From Sinonovacula constricta (Eukaryota; Mollusca; Bivalvia; Cardiida; Solecurtidae), in contig CM017556.1 of the NCBI GenBank assembly GCA_007844125.1, positions 78,182,544 through 78,246,543 of the forward strand: a DNA stretch of 64,000 nucleotides, given 5' to 3'. Both the position numbers and the translations under genes were made by a program. The notes beneath the pieces are model-generated. The model worked only from the letters and a program-made list of their open reading frames with translations. It was not told the origin of the DNA and ran no database searches. This document shows positions 12,257 to 20,758 of this stretch, in pieces; positions within the stretch are counted from its first letter, which is position 1; each line of letters starts with the position of its first letter.

Positions 12257-12491
12257 ATGCGACTGCTCAATCTGCTCGAGCTTATACATTACATAGACAA
12301 CAAGCATAATTTCAGAGTTAGGCGCAATGATCTGGAGCATATCGAGAATAGGACACATCTTGCTGGTACAGGTAGAGCCCATCTACTCTAATATACAACT
12401 CCGATTAAAGGATGTAACAATCTATTCTTGGTATGCTGGAGGAGAGGTGTCTCAGCCTGCACTACACACGCAGCAGTTCAGTGAGAGGTAG
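12257..12491 (+). pseudogene. Small gene started from the left TIR
   Basis: The ATG at 12257 lies in the last bases of the TIR, so only the first few codons (MRLL) are shared with the gene at the other end. The frame continues NLLELIHYIDNKHNF and ends prematurely at 12386-12388. Near the 'ggtacaggtagagcc' run a one-base shift restores a second frame, with VEPIYSNIQLRLKDVTIY and SWYAGGEVSQPALHTQQ, that ends with TAG at 12489-12491. Together about 77 residues. It converges on the membrane gene at 12516 with about 25 bp between stops. Not recognised. Confidence 0.5.
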
Positions 12492-12515
12492 TAATGAGCC
12501 TTTTGGATAGCTCCG

Positions 12516-13118
12516 CTAGCGCTCCCTTGCGACCCTCTTCCAGCATTTTTTTCTGAGTTTTTCCATGTTCTCCTTGGGCGCTTCTTCGGAGTGGGCCTTC
12601 TGTTTCGGGTCCTCGAACTTCTGGACCTCATCTAGGACGAGCTTGTACTCGATATAGGAAATATCCCCGTCCGCCAAGGCTTTGCTCACAATGTAGAAAA
12701 TGGTATTCAGCTTTGCCCGGGCCATGGTCTCGATACGCTGATGTTTAACGAGTGTATATGTAATACGTCGTCCGGCTATTTTCCCGACGACAGATAGGTC
12801 GGCGCAGCAAAGAGAGGCGATCTCGAGCCCTATGGCGACTGGAATAGCTATGACCGTCAAAATTAGGAATACCCCCACCCCACCCCACCACCACCCCAAT
12901 CAAAATCCCAGTACCAAGGGTAGCCAAAGCGGCATCGGCGCCATCTACAGAATTCAGGGTCCTCTTATATTTCCTGCCGAGGCTAACCCTTTTTCGGCCT
13001 CTCGTGCTAGTTCAGATTGAATCCGGGTTATCTGCTGTAGGCGGTAGGCGTGCCCATTTCCCTCGGTGGATAGGGTAGGATAAATGGGCGGGGCCGTTTG
13101 AATCACTCCGTCTTTCAT
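12516..13118 (-). pseudogene. Membrane protein with helical tail, frameshifted
   Basis: A probable start at 13118 gives MKDGVIQTAPPIYPTL, then a charged stretch. A Gly/Val-rich membrane segment (TLGTGILIGVVVG) comes next, in a shifted frame. After a C-rich/G-rich tract (12868-12898) that probably slipped, the downstream frame has a second hydrophobic segment (VFLILTVIAIPVAIGLEI). It ends in a charged helical tail with ARAKLNTI and VSKALADGDIS...LVLDEVQKFE. The tail resembles a tail I recall from small membrane proteins of invertebrate virus-like elements (memory only). Two membrane segments and a cytosolic coiled tail are what the sequence supports. The gene begins 38 bp downstream of the fibre-like gene's stop and probably belongs to the same leftward block. 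Confidence 0.6.
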
Positions 13119-13156
13119 ATCTTTTTCAATGTTTACCCCTTACATCTCTAGTTCAA

Positions 13157-14057
13157 TTAGAAATCAGCAATTCCAGAGGTCCAATCCAAGGTATACATCT
13201 CCATTCTAAAGTTCAAAGCATCCCCTTTATCAACCTCCAACGGCGGGTCGAGGGATCTCTCAGCGGTATGGCTGCCGGCTACCTTAAGATGATCCATTTC
13301 ATCAGACCCATTAATTGTAGGATATATTCTAGTCATATTATCAAAACCCTCGTTTGATGCAATAGAGAGGGATATAGCTAGTATCCTCCCCTTTCTCATC
13401 ATGATGTAGCTATGATTACATAACATCTGCATTCTGGTCATAGCCCCGCTCCCCCCCACCCCACCCCACCCTAACCCCTCCGTGCCCGAAGAGCCGTTTG
13501 ACGGTGCCCAACGCCCTTCCGCCACGACGGTAATAATTGGCTTGGTAATTAACCGGTCAACGTAGCTTTTATTGGCCGCATCATTCGAATCAACCGGAGG
13601 ATCAAGGTTCACTATCCGGTGATTATTTAGATCAAGGTTGCCTTCAAAGGCCACATCACCTTTCTGATCCTTTTTTTATGTAGTTGGTCAGATCGGGAAT
13701 TTGCTTGTCGACGTATTGCTTGTTGGCGGCGTCCTTTTGGCGAACGGGGTTGTTAACTCTTACTACCCGGTTATTATTAAGGTTGAGGTGCCCTTCCATG
13801 GCAGTTTCACCTTTTTTCAGGATGGCGGTATTTAGGATCCGATCCCACCATTCATCAGCCATTTTCGCCGAAACCGCATCCCTTAATGCTTCGCCATCGC
13901 CGACGTTCATGATATCTACATCACCATTCACATCCTTTTTGATGAAGTTGAGAAGTTCAGGGGATAGCTGACGCAAAGACACCGCATCAGCATAAGCCTT
14001 AGTAGCGTAATCCGCACTAGGCACCTACCAGACGCTGCGTGGACCAAAGATACTCAT
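13157..14057 (-). pseudogene. Phage-fibre-like repeat protein
   Basis: Starts MSIFGPRSVW at 14057, with the ATG overlapping the TGA of the upstream gene (ATGA). The protein contains the fibre-type motif twice: GHLNLNNNRVVRVNNPV..KDAANKQYVD and GNLDLNNHRIVNLDPPV..NDAANKSYVD, plus a partial ATKAYAD near the start. This 'NLxLNNxRIVxLxxPxxxxDAANKxYVD' pattern is known from tail-fibre proteins of tailed phages, where it forms a trimeric shaft. A C-terminal domain of about 100 residues follows (WAPSNGSSGTEG to LDWTSGIADF), possibly a knob. It is broken by one in-frame TAG after VW and a frameshift at an A7 tract near 13672. In this element it probably builds a surface spike (inference). Confidence 0.65.
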
Positions 14058-14705
14058 TTCACCTCAAGGACAACGCTCACTGGAAGCCTGTGGTTTTCTA
14101 TTCTGTTCCCACGCTCATCTCTAACAGAGATTGATAACTCCGAGACCGTTCCATGTCTCAGGTGCTTAAACTCGGGGTTAGGAAACGCGTATGAAATGAT
14201 ATCCCCGAATGGCAAGCTACTGGCCGAGACCGTACTGAGCAGGGTACTGGGTGCCCCGTTCAAGTATTCTTATTGGTGTAGTTATTCAAGGTGAATAAGC
14301 AGCTGTTTAATGGGGTACAAGTCCATAGGGAACTCGCCAAGTTCATCCTCGTCGAATCGAATGACTCACGGTACTGTTCAAACCCTAGAAGCAGTTGGAA
14401 GTCCTTTTGAGACCCGGACGAAGCCAGCTTGATTGCACCACTATACCCGTCTTCGGATCGACGATGAGCGTAAGGCCGGAATTTTCCTGAACGAGGTGGT
14501 CTTGGAGCTGATGCAGTGACCAGAGGCCTGGAGGGATATAGGTCATTTTGTCGGGTGAGGTGACATACTCGGCCTGCTGGATGTTGTACCAGCCAAAGGT
14601 GTACGTGATCGACCTCAGGCCTATCTTCAGCCCGCCATCCCTATTGTCTTTTGACTGTTGAAGACAGATCGGCCCTGTCGTAATATCGGTGACGGTTTGA
14701 AACAT
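14054..14705 (-). pseudogene. Fibre/penton-like structural protein
   Basis: Starts MFQTVTDITTGPICLQQ at 14705 and runs through DNRDGGLKIGLRSITYTFGW, IPPGLWSLHQLQDHLVQ and LTLIVDPKTGIVVQSS. After frameshifts near 14390 and 14270 it continues RFDEDELGEFPMDLYPIKQL and then GAPSTLLSTVSASSLPFGDI to LPVSVVLEVK. Alternating short hydrophobic stretches suggest an all-beta protein. I recall similar unnamed proteins next to fibre-like genes in invertebrate virus-like elements. Its start lies only 21 bp from the start of the divergent structural gene at 14727, and its stop overlaps the next start. Role as a particle vertex or fibre-base protein is inference. Confidence 0.55.
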
Positions 14706-14726
14706 CTTGATACGATCGGCAATCCC

Positions 14727-15535
14727 ATGGAGGCTTTTACCTTTATTAACAGCGCCCGGTATAAGACCGGGGGATACCCATGGCTTCTGAAAGCCGTAAA
14801 CCTGGCCAAGTTAAAGATCACAGCGGGACCCGGCCATTCCTTCACCGCCAGCCTGCCCAATATCTTGCAAAAATTCCGACTGTCCGGAGACCTGCAGGGA
14901 GGGGACCGATATTGGACCATTAACCCGATGAAGTACTGGCAGAACCAGATGAACTTCGCCGTGTGGTGCGCGACGGCGGGCTGCGTTGTCTCGCACTACA
15001 ACCACCTGAACCGTCCCGAGGGGAACTCAATCCAGTCCGTGTACTTCTTCCACGTTTACTACACGATCCGGCGGCTGTTCACCGAAATGCGCCCTCCCCG
15101 AGGGCCCGTCCTGGAATTTCGATAACAATGCCTACGACGGAAGAGCGTATGAGGGGCAGTGCAACGAGTTAGGGGTCGCCCCAAGTACGGACTGGGGCCT
15201 ATTCGCTGCTTGGGGGACGTTCGTTCAACGACTCCATCAGGACATACGTGTGGGCTCTACTCGTGGACCAGGCCCAAACCAAGTCCAGGATCGTAGACAG
15301 CTTCGAGGTGCAGAAGCACTTTCTAGTTATGGTGGAGGACGCGATCAATTCTCCGGTCGACATCCAGAGCGCTATCGCCCGTTACTAAAACGTTCTACAG
15401 TACGCTGGGATTTAGGTAAACGTGGTATTCGGAACCGGCTTGTACATGCCCTACATCAACATGATCCTGAACATCAAAACCGGCGTCTCTGGGTACAACA
15501 ATAAGATAATCATGGCCCGCGCTCAATCGGGGTGA
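14727..15535 (+). pseudogene. Candidate main structural (capsid-like) gene, internally deleted
   Basis: Opens MEAFTFINSARYKTGGYPWL at 14727 and is intact through YWTINPMKYWQNQMNFAVWC to EMRPPRGPV near 15110. It then shifts frame (NAYDGRAYEGQCNELGVAPS). Near 15195 the text jumps to FNDSIRTYVWALLVDQAQ, which I take to be a deletion of roughly 100 codons. The C-terminal part, FEVQKHFLVMVEDAINSPVD and FGTGLYMPYINM..YNNKIIMA, has in-frame TAA and TAG codons. It is the longest and best preserved structural-type gene, and it diverges from the fibre-like gene. A major capsid role is inference from position and apparent conservation; no capsid fold can be shown by eye. Part of the deletion estimate relies on memory of related proteins. 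Confidence 0.55.
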
Positions 15536-15608
15536 TCGGCGGGTAAAACGCCCTCGCGGTGCGTCCTTCGACGCATGGCAGTTTTAATGACGGTAAAATC
15601 TTAGGGCC

Positions 15609-15767
15609 ACGACAGAGCCCCCTCCGGCTGAGAAACCTGGTATAGAAGGTATAGAAGCGACGACCGGAAGCGGGAATGCTGCGCGGGTGCACGCCGACGA
15701 AAAGGAAACTTTAGTGGTTGTCGGGGTCGCTGCTGGGTTTATCGCTCTTTGGTTTATGCTTCGATAG
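15609..15767 (+). CDS. C-terminal part of a small single-pass membrane protein
   Basis: An open frame without its own ATG reads TTEPPPAEKPGIEGIEATTG, then DEKETLVVVGVAAGFIALWF, and stops at 15765-15767. The Pro/Glu-rich stretch followed by one hydrophobic segment and a short basic end fits a tail-anchored protein. It may be the tail of the structural gene upstream in another frame, or a separate gene whose start is lost. Its last 57 bases overlap, tail to tail, the end of the minus-strand gene at 15711. Confidence 0.45.
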   Translation, partial: TTEPPPAEKPGIEGIEATTGSGNAARVHADEKETLVVVGVAAGFIALWFMLR

Positions 15768-16964
15768 CCACTCTCGAGCCGCCATAATAAGCAGCCCCCA
15801 CCCCCCACCCCAATAGCGATCAGCAAAGCCCAAGCCATCCGACAGCCCTCCCTGCCGCCGACAACAGCCGATGATCCCTGGGAGAGCGTTTGCGGCCTTC
15901 CCAGCCAGTTTGGCTAGAAGACTTCCGAGGGCTTTCAGCTGTTTTTAACCCAATCTCGAACGCCTCGGCCGCCTGGTTTGGGCGTGGGGGCGGGTGACGA
16001 TGGAGAGGAGCCACCGATGAGGGCTAGGACCAGCGTGTCGATGGCCATCCCGATGGTTATGATGATGGAGACGATGGTGACCCCCTGTTCCCAGAAGAGG
16101 GTCCGGACCCACTCGGCCAGCGTGATGTCCTCATTAATGATGTTTTCCGAACCCCGCTGATCTGCGTTGTGAGAGCTTCTCGCTTGGCCGAAGCCGCCTC
16201 GAGCCGCGCGGCCCGCTCATCCTTTAGTTTGCTAATTCTTTCGAGATCCGCCGCTTCATGTCGGGGTCATCGCCGGCCTCCCTTAGTTTCTCGTTCTCAC
16301 GCTCGATATGCCGGTCGATCTCGGAAGCTTGGCCAGATTGTTTACGAGCTCGCCTCGCTGGGTCTGCATGGCCTTGTCGAGCCCTTAGAGCTCTCGGACC
16401 CGCGGCATCAGCTCGGTGCCTTTCAAATTCGACAAACTCAGAGGCGGGTCTTCGATGGTCTTCAACGCGGTCTGCTCCGCGTCGGTCAGGGCGGAGGCGA
16501 CTCGGTCGAAATCCTCCTACTCAATGTTTTGGCCCGCGCCCGCAGAACCGCGACCAGTTCTTCATCGGTTCGAATCTGAGCCACCATTTGGAGGAGGTGG
16601 GTAGATTGCTTTTACAGACCCCCCACTCCGTGAAGCCGAGTTCATCCCGGACAATAGCCCGACCGCCGCCCCTTCCTGCTATCGTTGATAACGCTAGTTG
16701 ACTTCTTGTATGCCTATGGACCAAATCGACCTCCGGGATGGCCCTCAGGCGAAGCTTGCCACGGCTGTCGATCATAAATGTTTGCTAGTCCCGGCCCGCC
16801 GGGGGCTGACACTCGCCCAACCCGCTGTAAAAGTCGTCCACGGTATCAGTCAGTAATTTGGAGAACAGCGAGGTCGTGGCCGCCGTGTCGTCCGCGGCCA
16901 CATCCTCCAGCGGCTCCTCCCGGGGCCCGAACTACCGCATCGGGATGTCGTCGTAATTCTCTAT
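15711..16964 (-). pseudogene. Large coiled-coil membrane protein of the element
   Basis: The frame begins IENYDDIPMR at 16964, where ATA probably replaced an ATG. It continues LEDVAADDTAATTSLFSKLL and TDTVDDFYSGLG, with in-frame TAG codons at 16934-16932 and 16787-16785. Next come KLRLRAIPEVDLVHRH and LALSTIAGRGGG. After several frameshifts there is a long charged, helical stretch (ELMPRVRELEGLDKAMQTQ; EIDRHIERENEKLREAGD). A hydrophobic segment follows (GVTIVSIIITIGMAIDTLVL), then a Lys/Gly-rich region (LGSLLAKLAGKAANALPGII), another hydrophobic stretch and the tail MAAREWLSKHKPKSDKP. Length would be about 400 residues. A membrane or fusion-type accessory protein is possible; function unknown. 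Confidence 0.6.
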
Positions 16965-17009
16965 CTTGTATTGAAGAGACAGGCGAATGGGTGGCCAAGC
17001 AGCTATGCC

Positions 17010-17022
17010 GTGCTGGCATAAA
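17010..17022 (+). promoter_or_regulatory. Possible TATA-like element between divergent genes
   Basis: 'ggcataaaacgcc' lies in the roughly 110-bp gap between the minus-strand membrane gene (start 16964) and the plus-strand gene near 17084. A (GT)n tract follows at 17051-17068. Weak evidence: position and AT-richness in GC-rich DNA. Confidence 0.3.
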
Positions 17023-17083
17023 ACGCCTGTACATCTCCGCTGCCTGCGTCGGTGTGTGTGTGTGTGTGGGGGGTGAATGAGAC

Positions 17084-17521
17084 GATCTCATCGACGATCT
17101 CCTCGCCGACGAGCCGGTGCGGGCCGTGGCTCGGTCGAGGGTGGCGGCGGGGAGGAGGAGCCCGTAAACGCCAACCGGCAGAAGCAGATGCAGAGGCCGA
17201 GGCTGTCCGCGCTGGCCATGGGGGAGGGGGCAGTCTCGGCAGTACATCGGCAGAGAGCTCTCGGCGGACCAGATCGACGGCATGCCCGACGAGGAGATTG
17301 GCAAGCTCTACACCCGGTACGAGGCCCGCCAGCGGGCCTGTATGACCAGCACTCTAGGGTCCGCGGCGCTCAAGATGTACACGATGGCGGTAGGCCGGCT
17401 GCTCCCGATCCCGGCCAGCCGGCGGGAATTACTGGCCGCCGACCTCGAGGCGGATCTGTTCGTGGGGCACGGCCTCACGACCAATTTCTGCGACCTGTAC
17501 CACCGCTACGGCATGTTCTAA
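17084..17521 (+). pseudogene. Accessory gene of unknown function
   Basis: The N-terminal part is spread over frames: DDLIDDLLADEPVRAVARSR, then EEEPVNANRQKQMQRPRLSA. From about 17239 one frame is continuous: QYIGRELSADQIDGMPDEEI, KLYTRYEARQRACMTSTLGS, AALKMYTMAVGRLLPIP, and HGLTTNFCDLYHRYGMF, ending in TAA at 17519-17521. The same frame stays open past the TAA (APITAMLSTFKN), so that stop may be a mutation inside a longer gene. Mostly helical, no membrane segment. Not recognised beyond recurring in related elements as I remember them. Confidence 0.5.
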
Positions 17522-17603
17522 GCCCCTATAACAGCCATGCTAAGCACTTTTAAAAATTGCCAATCATCCCAGCAAGCATCTCAGCAAGCGTTTACCAAGC
17601 AAG

Positions 17604-18078
17604 ATGGCGGAACCTACCACAGCGACGGAGGGGGCGCCACCTTAGCAGAAGAAGGATGAGGCGCCGATAGAGAGGTGACCAGGGATAAGGACCCTAAAAA
17701 CGTCGCGGCCGGGCGGGCCGAGCAGACGCTCGAAGGCGGAACCAACAGAAGCTCCTAGACGATTTGCGGCTCGGCGGCCGACCGCAAACCACCCGCCCCG
17801 GTCGACGGGGGCAAACCCCCGCCACCCCAAGCCATCCCCCATGGCAGATCACCGCTGGCGTCGTATCCGCCCTCGCTGTGCTCTTTTGGAAGGTTCAAAG
17901 TTCTGCCCCCCCCCCTCGGCTGCCGCCCTCGTATTGAAGACGGGCGCCGGCGACTCTTATAGGCACGATCTCCATCGCATGGACTAACGTGTCGGCCCAG
18001 GCTTCTCCCGTCAATTCGCTCGCCACCCGGGACCTCCTCATCAAGCAGGGGATTATCCCCGCGGACATATTGAAGTAA
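17604..18078 (+). pseudogene. Basic single-pass membrane protein
   Basis: Starts MAEPTTATEGAPP at 17604, meets an in-frame TAG, then shifts into RDKDPKNVAAGRAEQ. Later frames give a charged Gln/Lys stretch, a Pro-rich linker (HPPW), a membrane segment (WQITAGVVSALAVLFWKV) and a Pro run at a C9 tract where the frame probably slipped. The end is TISIAWTNVSAQASPVNS to IIPADILK, stop at 18076-18078. The next gene starts 19 bp later. Function unknown. Confidence 0.5.
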
Positions 18079-18097
18079 GGCGCCTAGCCTCAATATC

Positions 18098-18607
18098 ATG
18101 GCCACCGCCACCATTGCCTTGATCGTCAACGAGGTGGCGTCCAGCGGGAGTAACTACCCGTTTAGCAAATTAGGCGCCGACAAGAGATACTCCACCGACA
18201 TCGAAGCGGAGCGCCGGCGCCATGACGTCGCTGTTGAACGGCTTCATGCCGCTCAGGCCGCTTGGGCCAAAAAAAGAGCCCATCGCCTCGATTTCATTCA
18301 GGACGACCTCCGCCGGCAAGGGCACGCCGTCCAAGCCTTCCAGGATGTAGACGCCGCCATGTAGGAGTATTCTCTGGCCATACCGTAGAAAAAGCTTGAC
18401 CCAATTGGGCCCCCGCCTCAGCTGACCGACTTCTACCACCCGTGCGACGACCAACAGGCAAGATAGATTGGATTTATCGTGCCAGCGCTCGGAGCGGCCA
18501 GCGTCGCGGGTTACTACTTGGAAAAACGGGTTGAATCCTTTTTCAGTCTCTGGGGGGTAACTGGGCCTGTGGTCTGGGTGTTGGATGTTACTCACGGCCT
18601 TGAATAG
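18098..18607 (+). pseudogene. Coiled-coil, membrane-anchored accessory protein with three internal TAG codons
   Basis: A single frame runs from ATG 18098 to TAG 18605-18607, 170 codons, interrupted only by TAG at 18362, 18386 and 18464. It reads MATATIALIVNEVASSGSNY, then a long charged helix (EAERRRHDVAVERLHAAQAA...RLDFIQDDLRRQ), PPPQLTDFYHPCDDQQ, and a hydrophobic segment (IGFIVPALGAASVAGYYLEK). No frameshift is needed, which is unusual in this element. Four bases separate its stop from the integrase ATG, so the two were probably expressed together. Function unknown. Confidence 0.6.
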
Positions 18608-18611
18608 CTAA

Positions 18612-19598
18612 ATGGATCGGAAGCTCGCAAGACTATACTACAGCCCCGGGGGCTACTGGAAGGGGATAACGGCAATTCGAAAACTGGCGGACGCGGCCAG
18701 GGTTTCGGAGGTCAATGCCCGGGACTTCCTTAAAAAGCAGGCAATGTGGCAAATCTACCTCGCCGCTCCGCGCCGCATACCGAGGCCCAAGTTCAACGTT
18801 TCGGTACCGAACGAAATGCACCAGGCCGATCTTTTATTCTTACCACACGACGTGATTCGTCGGAAGACATACAAGTATGTCCTGACTGTGGTAGATGTGA
18901 CCAGCAGGTTCAAATCCGCTGAACCGATTACTACGAAGGAGGCTAAAGAGGTCGCCAATGCTCTAGAGCGGATCTACAAGCGGAGCCCGCTGCGATGGCC
19001 GTAACTGCTTCAAGTCGACACTGGGAGGGAGTTCATGGGCTCTGTGTCCCAGCTTCTGGCAAACCACGGGGTTGAAGTCAGGCATGGCCGTATTGACATC
19101 CACCGCGATCAGGGGGTTGTAGAGCGGTTCAACCGGACACTTGCTGAACGCCAGTTCGGGCACCAGTATGCGGTCGAAATGCGTCTGCCAGAGGTCGAGC
19201 GGTCAACGGAGTGGGTTGGTAGGCTGCCCTCGGTTGTAGAGGCCTTGAACGGAGAAGAGACCAGGCTTATCGGTAAACGGGCAGTGGACGCCATTAAGGC
19301 CGAATCAGTGACACAAAAATCATCTTCGGTTGTCCCCGGCCGTTCGGTTGGTCTCAAGGAGCAGAAGCTCCCCTCCAGTGCCAGTGTCCGCTACTTATAC
19401 CAGGCCGACGAACTGGAAGGTGGCCGCCGACGTGCGGCAGACACCTTGTGATCCCGTTAGGTCTACCGGATAGGGCGCCCGGTTACGAAGCCTGACGAAC
19501 CCGTCTTCTATTATCTAATGGATGGACCTGGGCGAGGCTTTGTACCCGAGGAACTCCTCAGCTTGTGGCCGCCCTGCTGGAACTTCCCGCTGCTGTAG
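18612..19598 (+). pseudogene. Retroviral-type (DDE) integrase of a Polinton-like element
   Basis: Would insert the TIR-flanked DNA into the chromosome. The frame MDRKLARLYYSPGGYWKGIT has an N-terminal helical region followed by the catalytic core. The first Asp is in NEMHQADLLFLP, the second in LLQVDTGREFMG, and the Glu in GVVERFNRTLAERQ, the D,D(35)E arrangement of the retroviral/Polinton rve fold. The gap between the second Asp and the Glu fits. The C-terminal segment VYRIGRPVTKPDEPVFYYL to PEELLSLWP has the small beta-rich or chromo-like character usual in these integrases. The whole 329-codon frame has no frameshift, but stops lie at 19002 (TAA, just before the second Asp), 19449 (TGA) and 19458 (TAG). 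The catalytic residues survive, so inactivation is recent or mild. The last codons after about 19571 come from antisense polymerase-gene sequence. Confidence 0.85.
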
Positions 19599-20403
19599 AT
19601 GATCTCCCCAGAGATTCCGCGCAAGAGGGTGGCGCGTTCCTCCACCGTGGCCCCCGTCTCGTGGACACGCCCCTCCCAGTCCTGTATCTTCAGACGTCTT
19701 AGGGGTGTGAGGCCCTGTCCCTCAGCGCGCCTTCGAAGTACTCGATTACCTGCCGGGCGACACAGTTTAGGCCGCCGTACCTCAGCGGGGCGAGGTTGGC
19801 CAAGTCGGGCACCAGGAGGGTGTACAGCCCGAAGACCACTGCGGTCACCGGATAGGCGTTCTGATAGTACACCCGGTCGTTTCCTACTAGGACGCCTGGG
19901 TCGGTACCTCTGGTGATGTCCACTACGCTCCTCCCCGCCCGAACCGGGTCGAACTTGTCTTCCACCTCCCAAGCCCCGTTCACCTCCCTCAGGAACTTGA
20001 TCCGTAAGAGGAAACGGCCCTCTGAGAGGGATGCGATTAGCCTCGCCGACCTTTCGTCGTTCATGTGTAAGTCCAAGGCCATGCGGCCTTTCCTCACATA
20101 CGCCCCCTCAGCTAGCTCCACGCCGCCTCGGGGAGGGGGGGGGGGGGGCTTCCCGCTTGACCCTCCACGTGGAGTACACAAAGGTGGCGCCGTAGACTTC
20201 GAACTCGTCTTTGGCGTCCCTCAGCGCGTCGACCCACGGGTCGGCTGGGAAAGCGACCGGCGGTGGGACCCGCTCGTCCAGATCGTGGAACGGCAGAGCC
20301 CTCACCTGGCCAGGCGAAGGAATTAGTCAGCGAAGGCCCTCTCCCCGGTCTCCTCGATGAGTCTACCCAGGACGGCGGCGGCCGAACCGGGGTATGGCGG
20401 CAT
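19571..20403 (-). pseudogene. N-terminal stub of a large gene, probably the element's DNA polymerase
   Basis: The minus-strand ATG at 20403 gives MPPYPGSAAAVLGRLIEETG. After a shift come VRALPFHDLDERVPPPVAFP and FEVYGATFVYSTWRV; after a G14/C14 slip at about 20140 come VELAEGAYVRKGRMALDLHM, RFLLRIKFLREVNGAWEVED, TDPGVLVGNDRVYYQNAYPV and LNCVARQVIEYFEGAL. After another shift, LTPLRRLKIQDWEGRVHETG and GISGEIIYSSGKFQQGG follow. The sequence then runs straight into the integrase C-terminus. I recall this N-terminal region from very long polymerase-type proteins of related elements. No exonuclease or palm motif is present here, so the polymerase label is inference. If right, most of the gene has been deleted. 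Confidence 0.5.
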
Positions 20404-20478
20404 ATTGCCGGTCAATTCACGATACGCCTCTCATGCCCTCTGCCCTATACCCGCAGAGTACTCAAAGGCCTATCACGT

Positions 20479-20488
20479 CCTTTATACC
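20479..20488 (-). promoter_or_regulatory. TATA box of the polymerase-like gene
   Basis: 'gggtataaagg' on the minus strand, about 75-80 bp before the ATG at 20403. Confidence 0.5.
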
Positions 20489-20489
20489 C

Positions 20490-20758
20490 ACCCCGCATAC
20501 GGTACACGGGTGAGTGAGCGCCCCCCCCCCCCCCCCTTCCGAAACTGCATCAGGTGGATTTTACAATATCGGCTGAGGCAGGGGCGGCCGCAGAATTCCA
20601 CAGTGCCTATAACGAGCCAAGAGCAATTGTCTCTTCCGTTCATGGCTAATAGTATGCTATATCCATCTTCTAAATAAACGGGAAAATGCGGACCAGTATC
20701 GAAGATATTTCTCGACCCATTCCTGATCTATCTGGCTCCTTCCCTGTTACATCGGATC
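20490..20758. other. Element segment without a recognised gene
   Basis: Contains a C-run at about 20520-20535 and mixed-composition DNA between the polymerase-like and coiled-coil genes. Open frames on either strand show no recognisable motif. Confidence 0.4.

Larger units (their letters stand above)
11716..12267 (+). repeat. Left terminal inverted repeat
   Basis: Matches the reverse complement of 21052-21739 from 'gatctttttaccc' to 'gaggcgatgcgactgct'. It is about 136 bp shorter than the right copy, mostly through two deletions (near 11789 and 12186), each at a short direct repeat that survives once here and twice in the right copy. It holds a small gene, a TATA box and the start codon of the next gene. 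Confidence 0.93.

Noticed and set aside
19109..19357. Minus-strand ORF opposite the integrase
   Set aside because: Shadow of the well-supported integrase frame.
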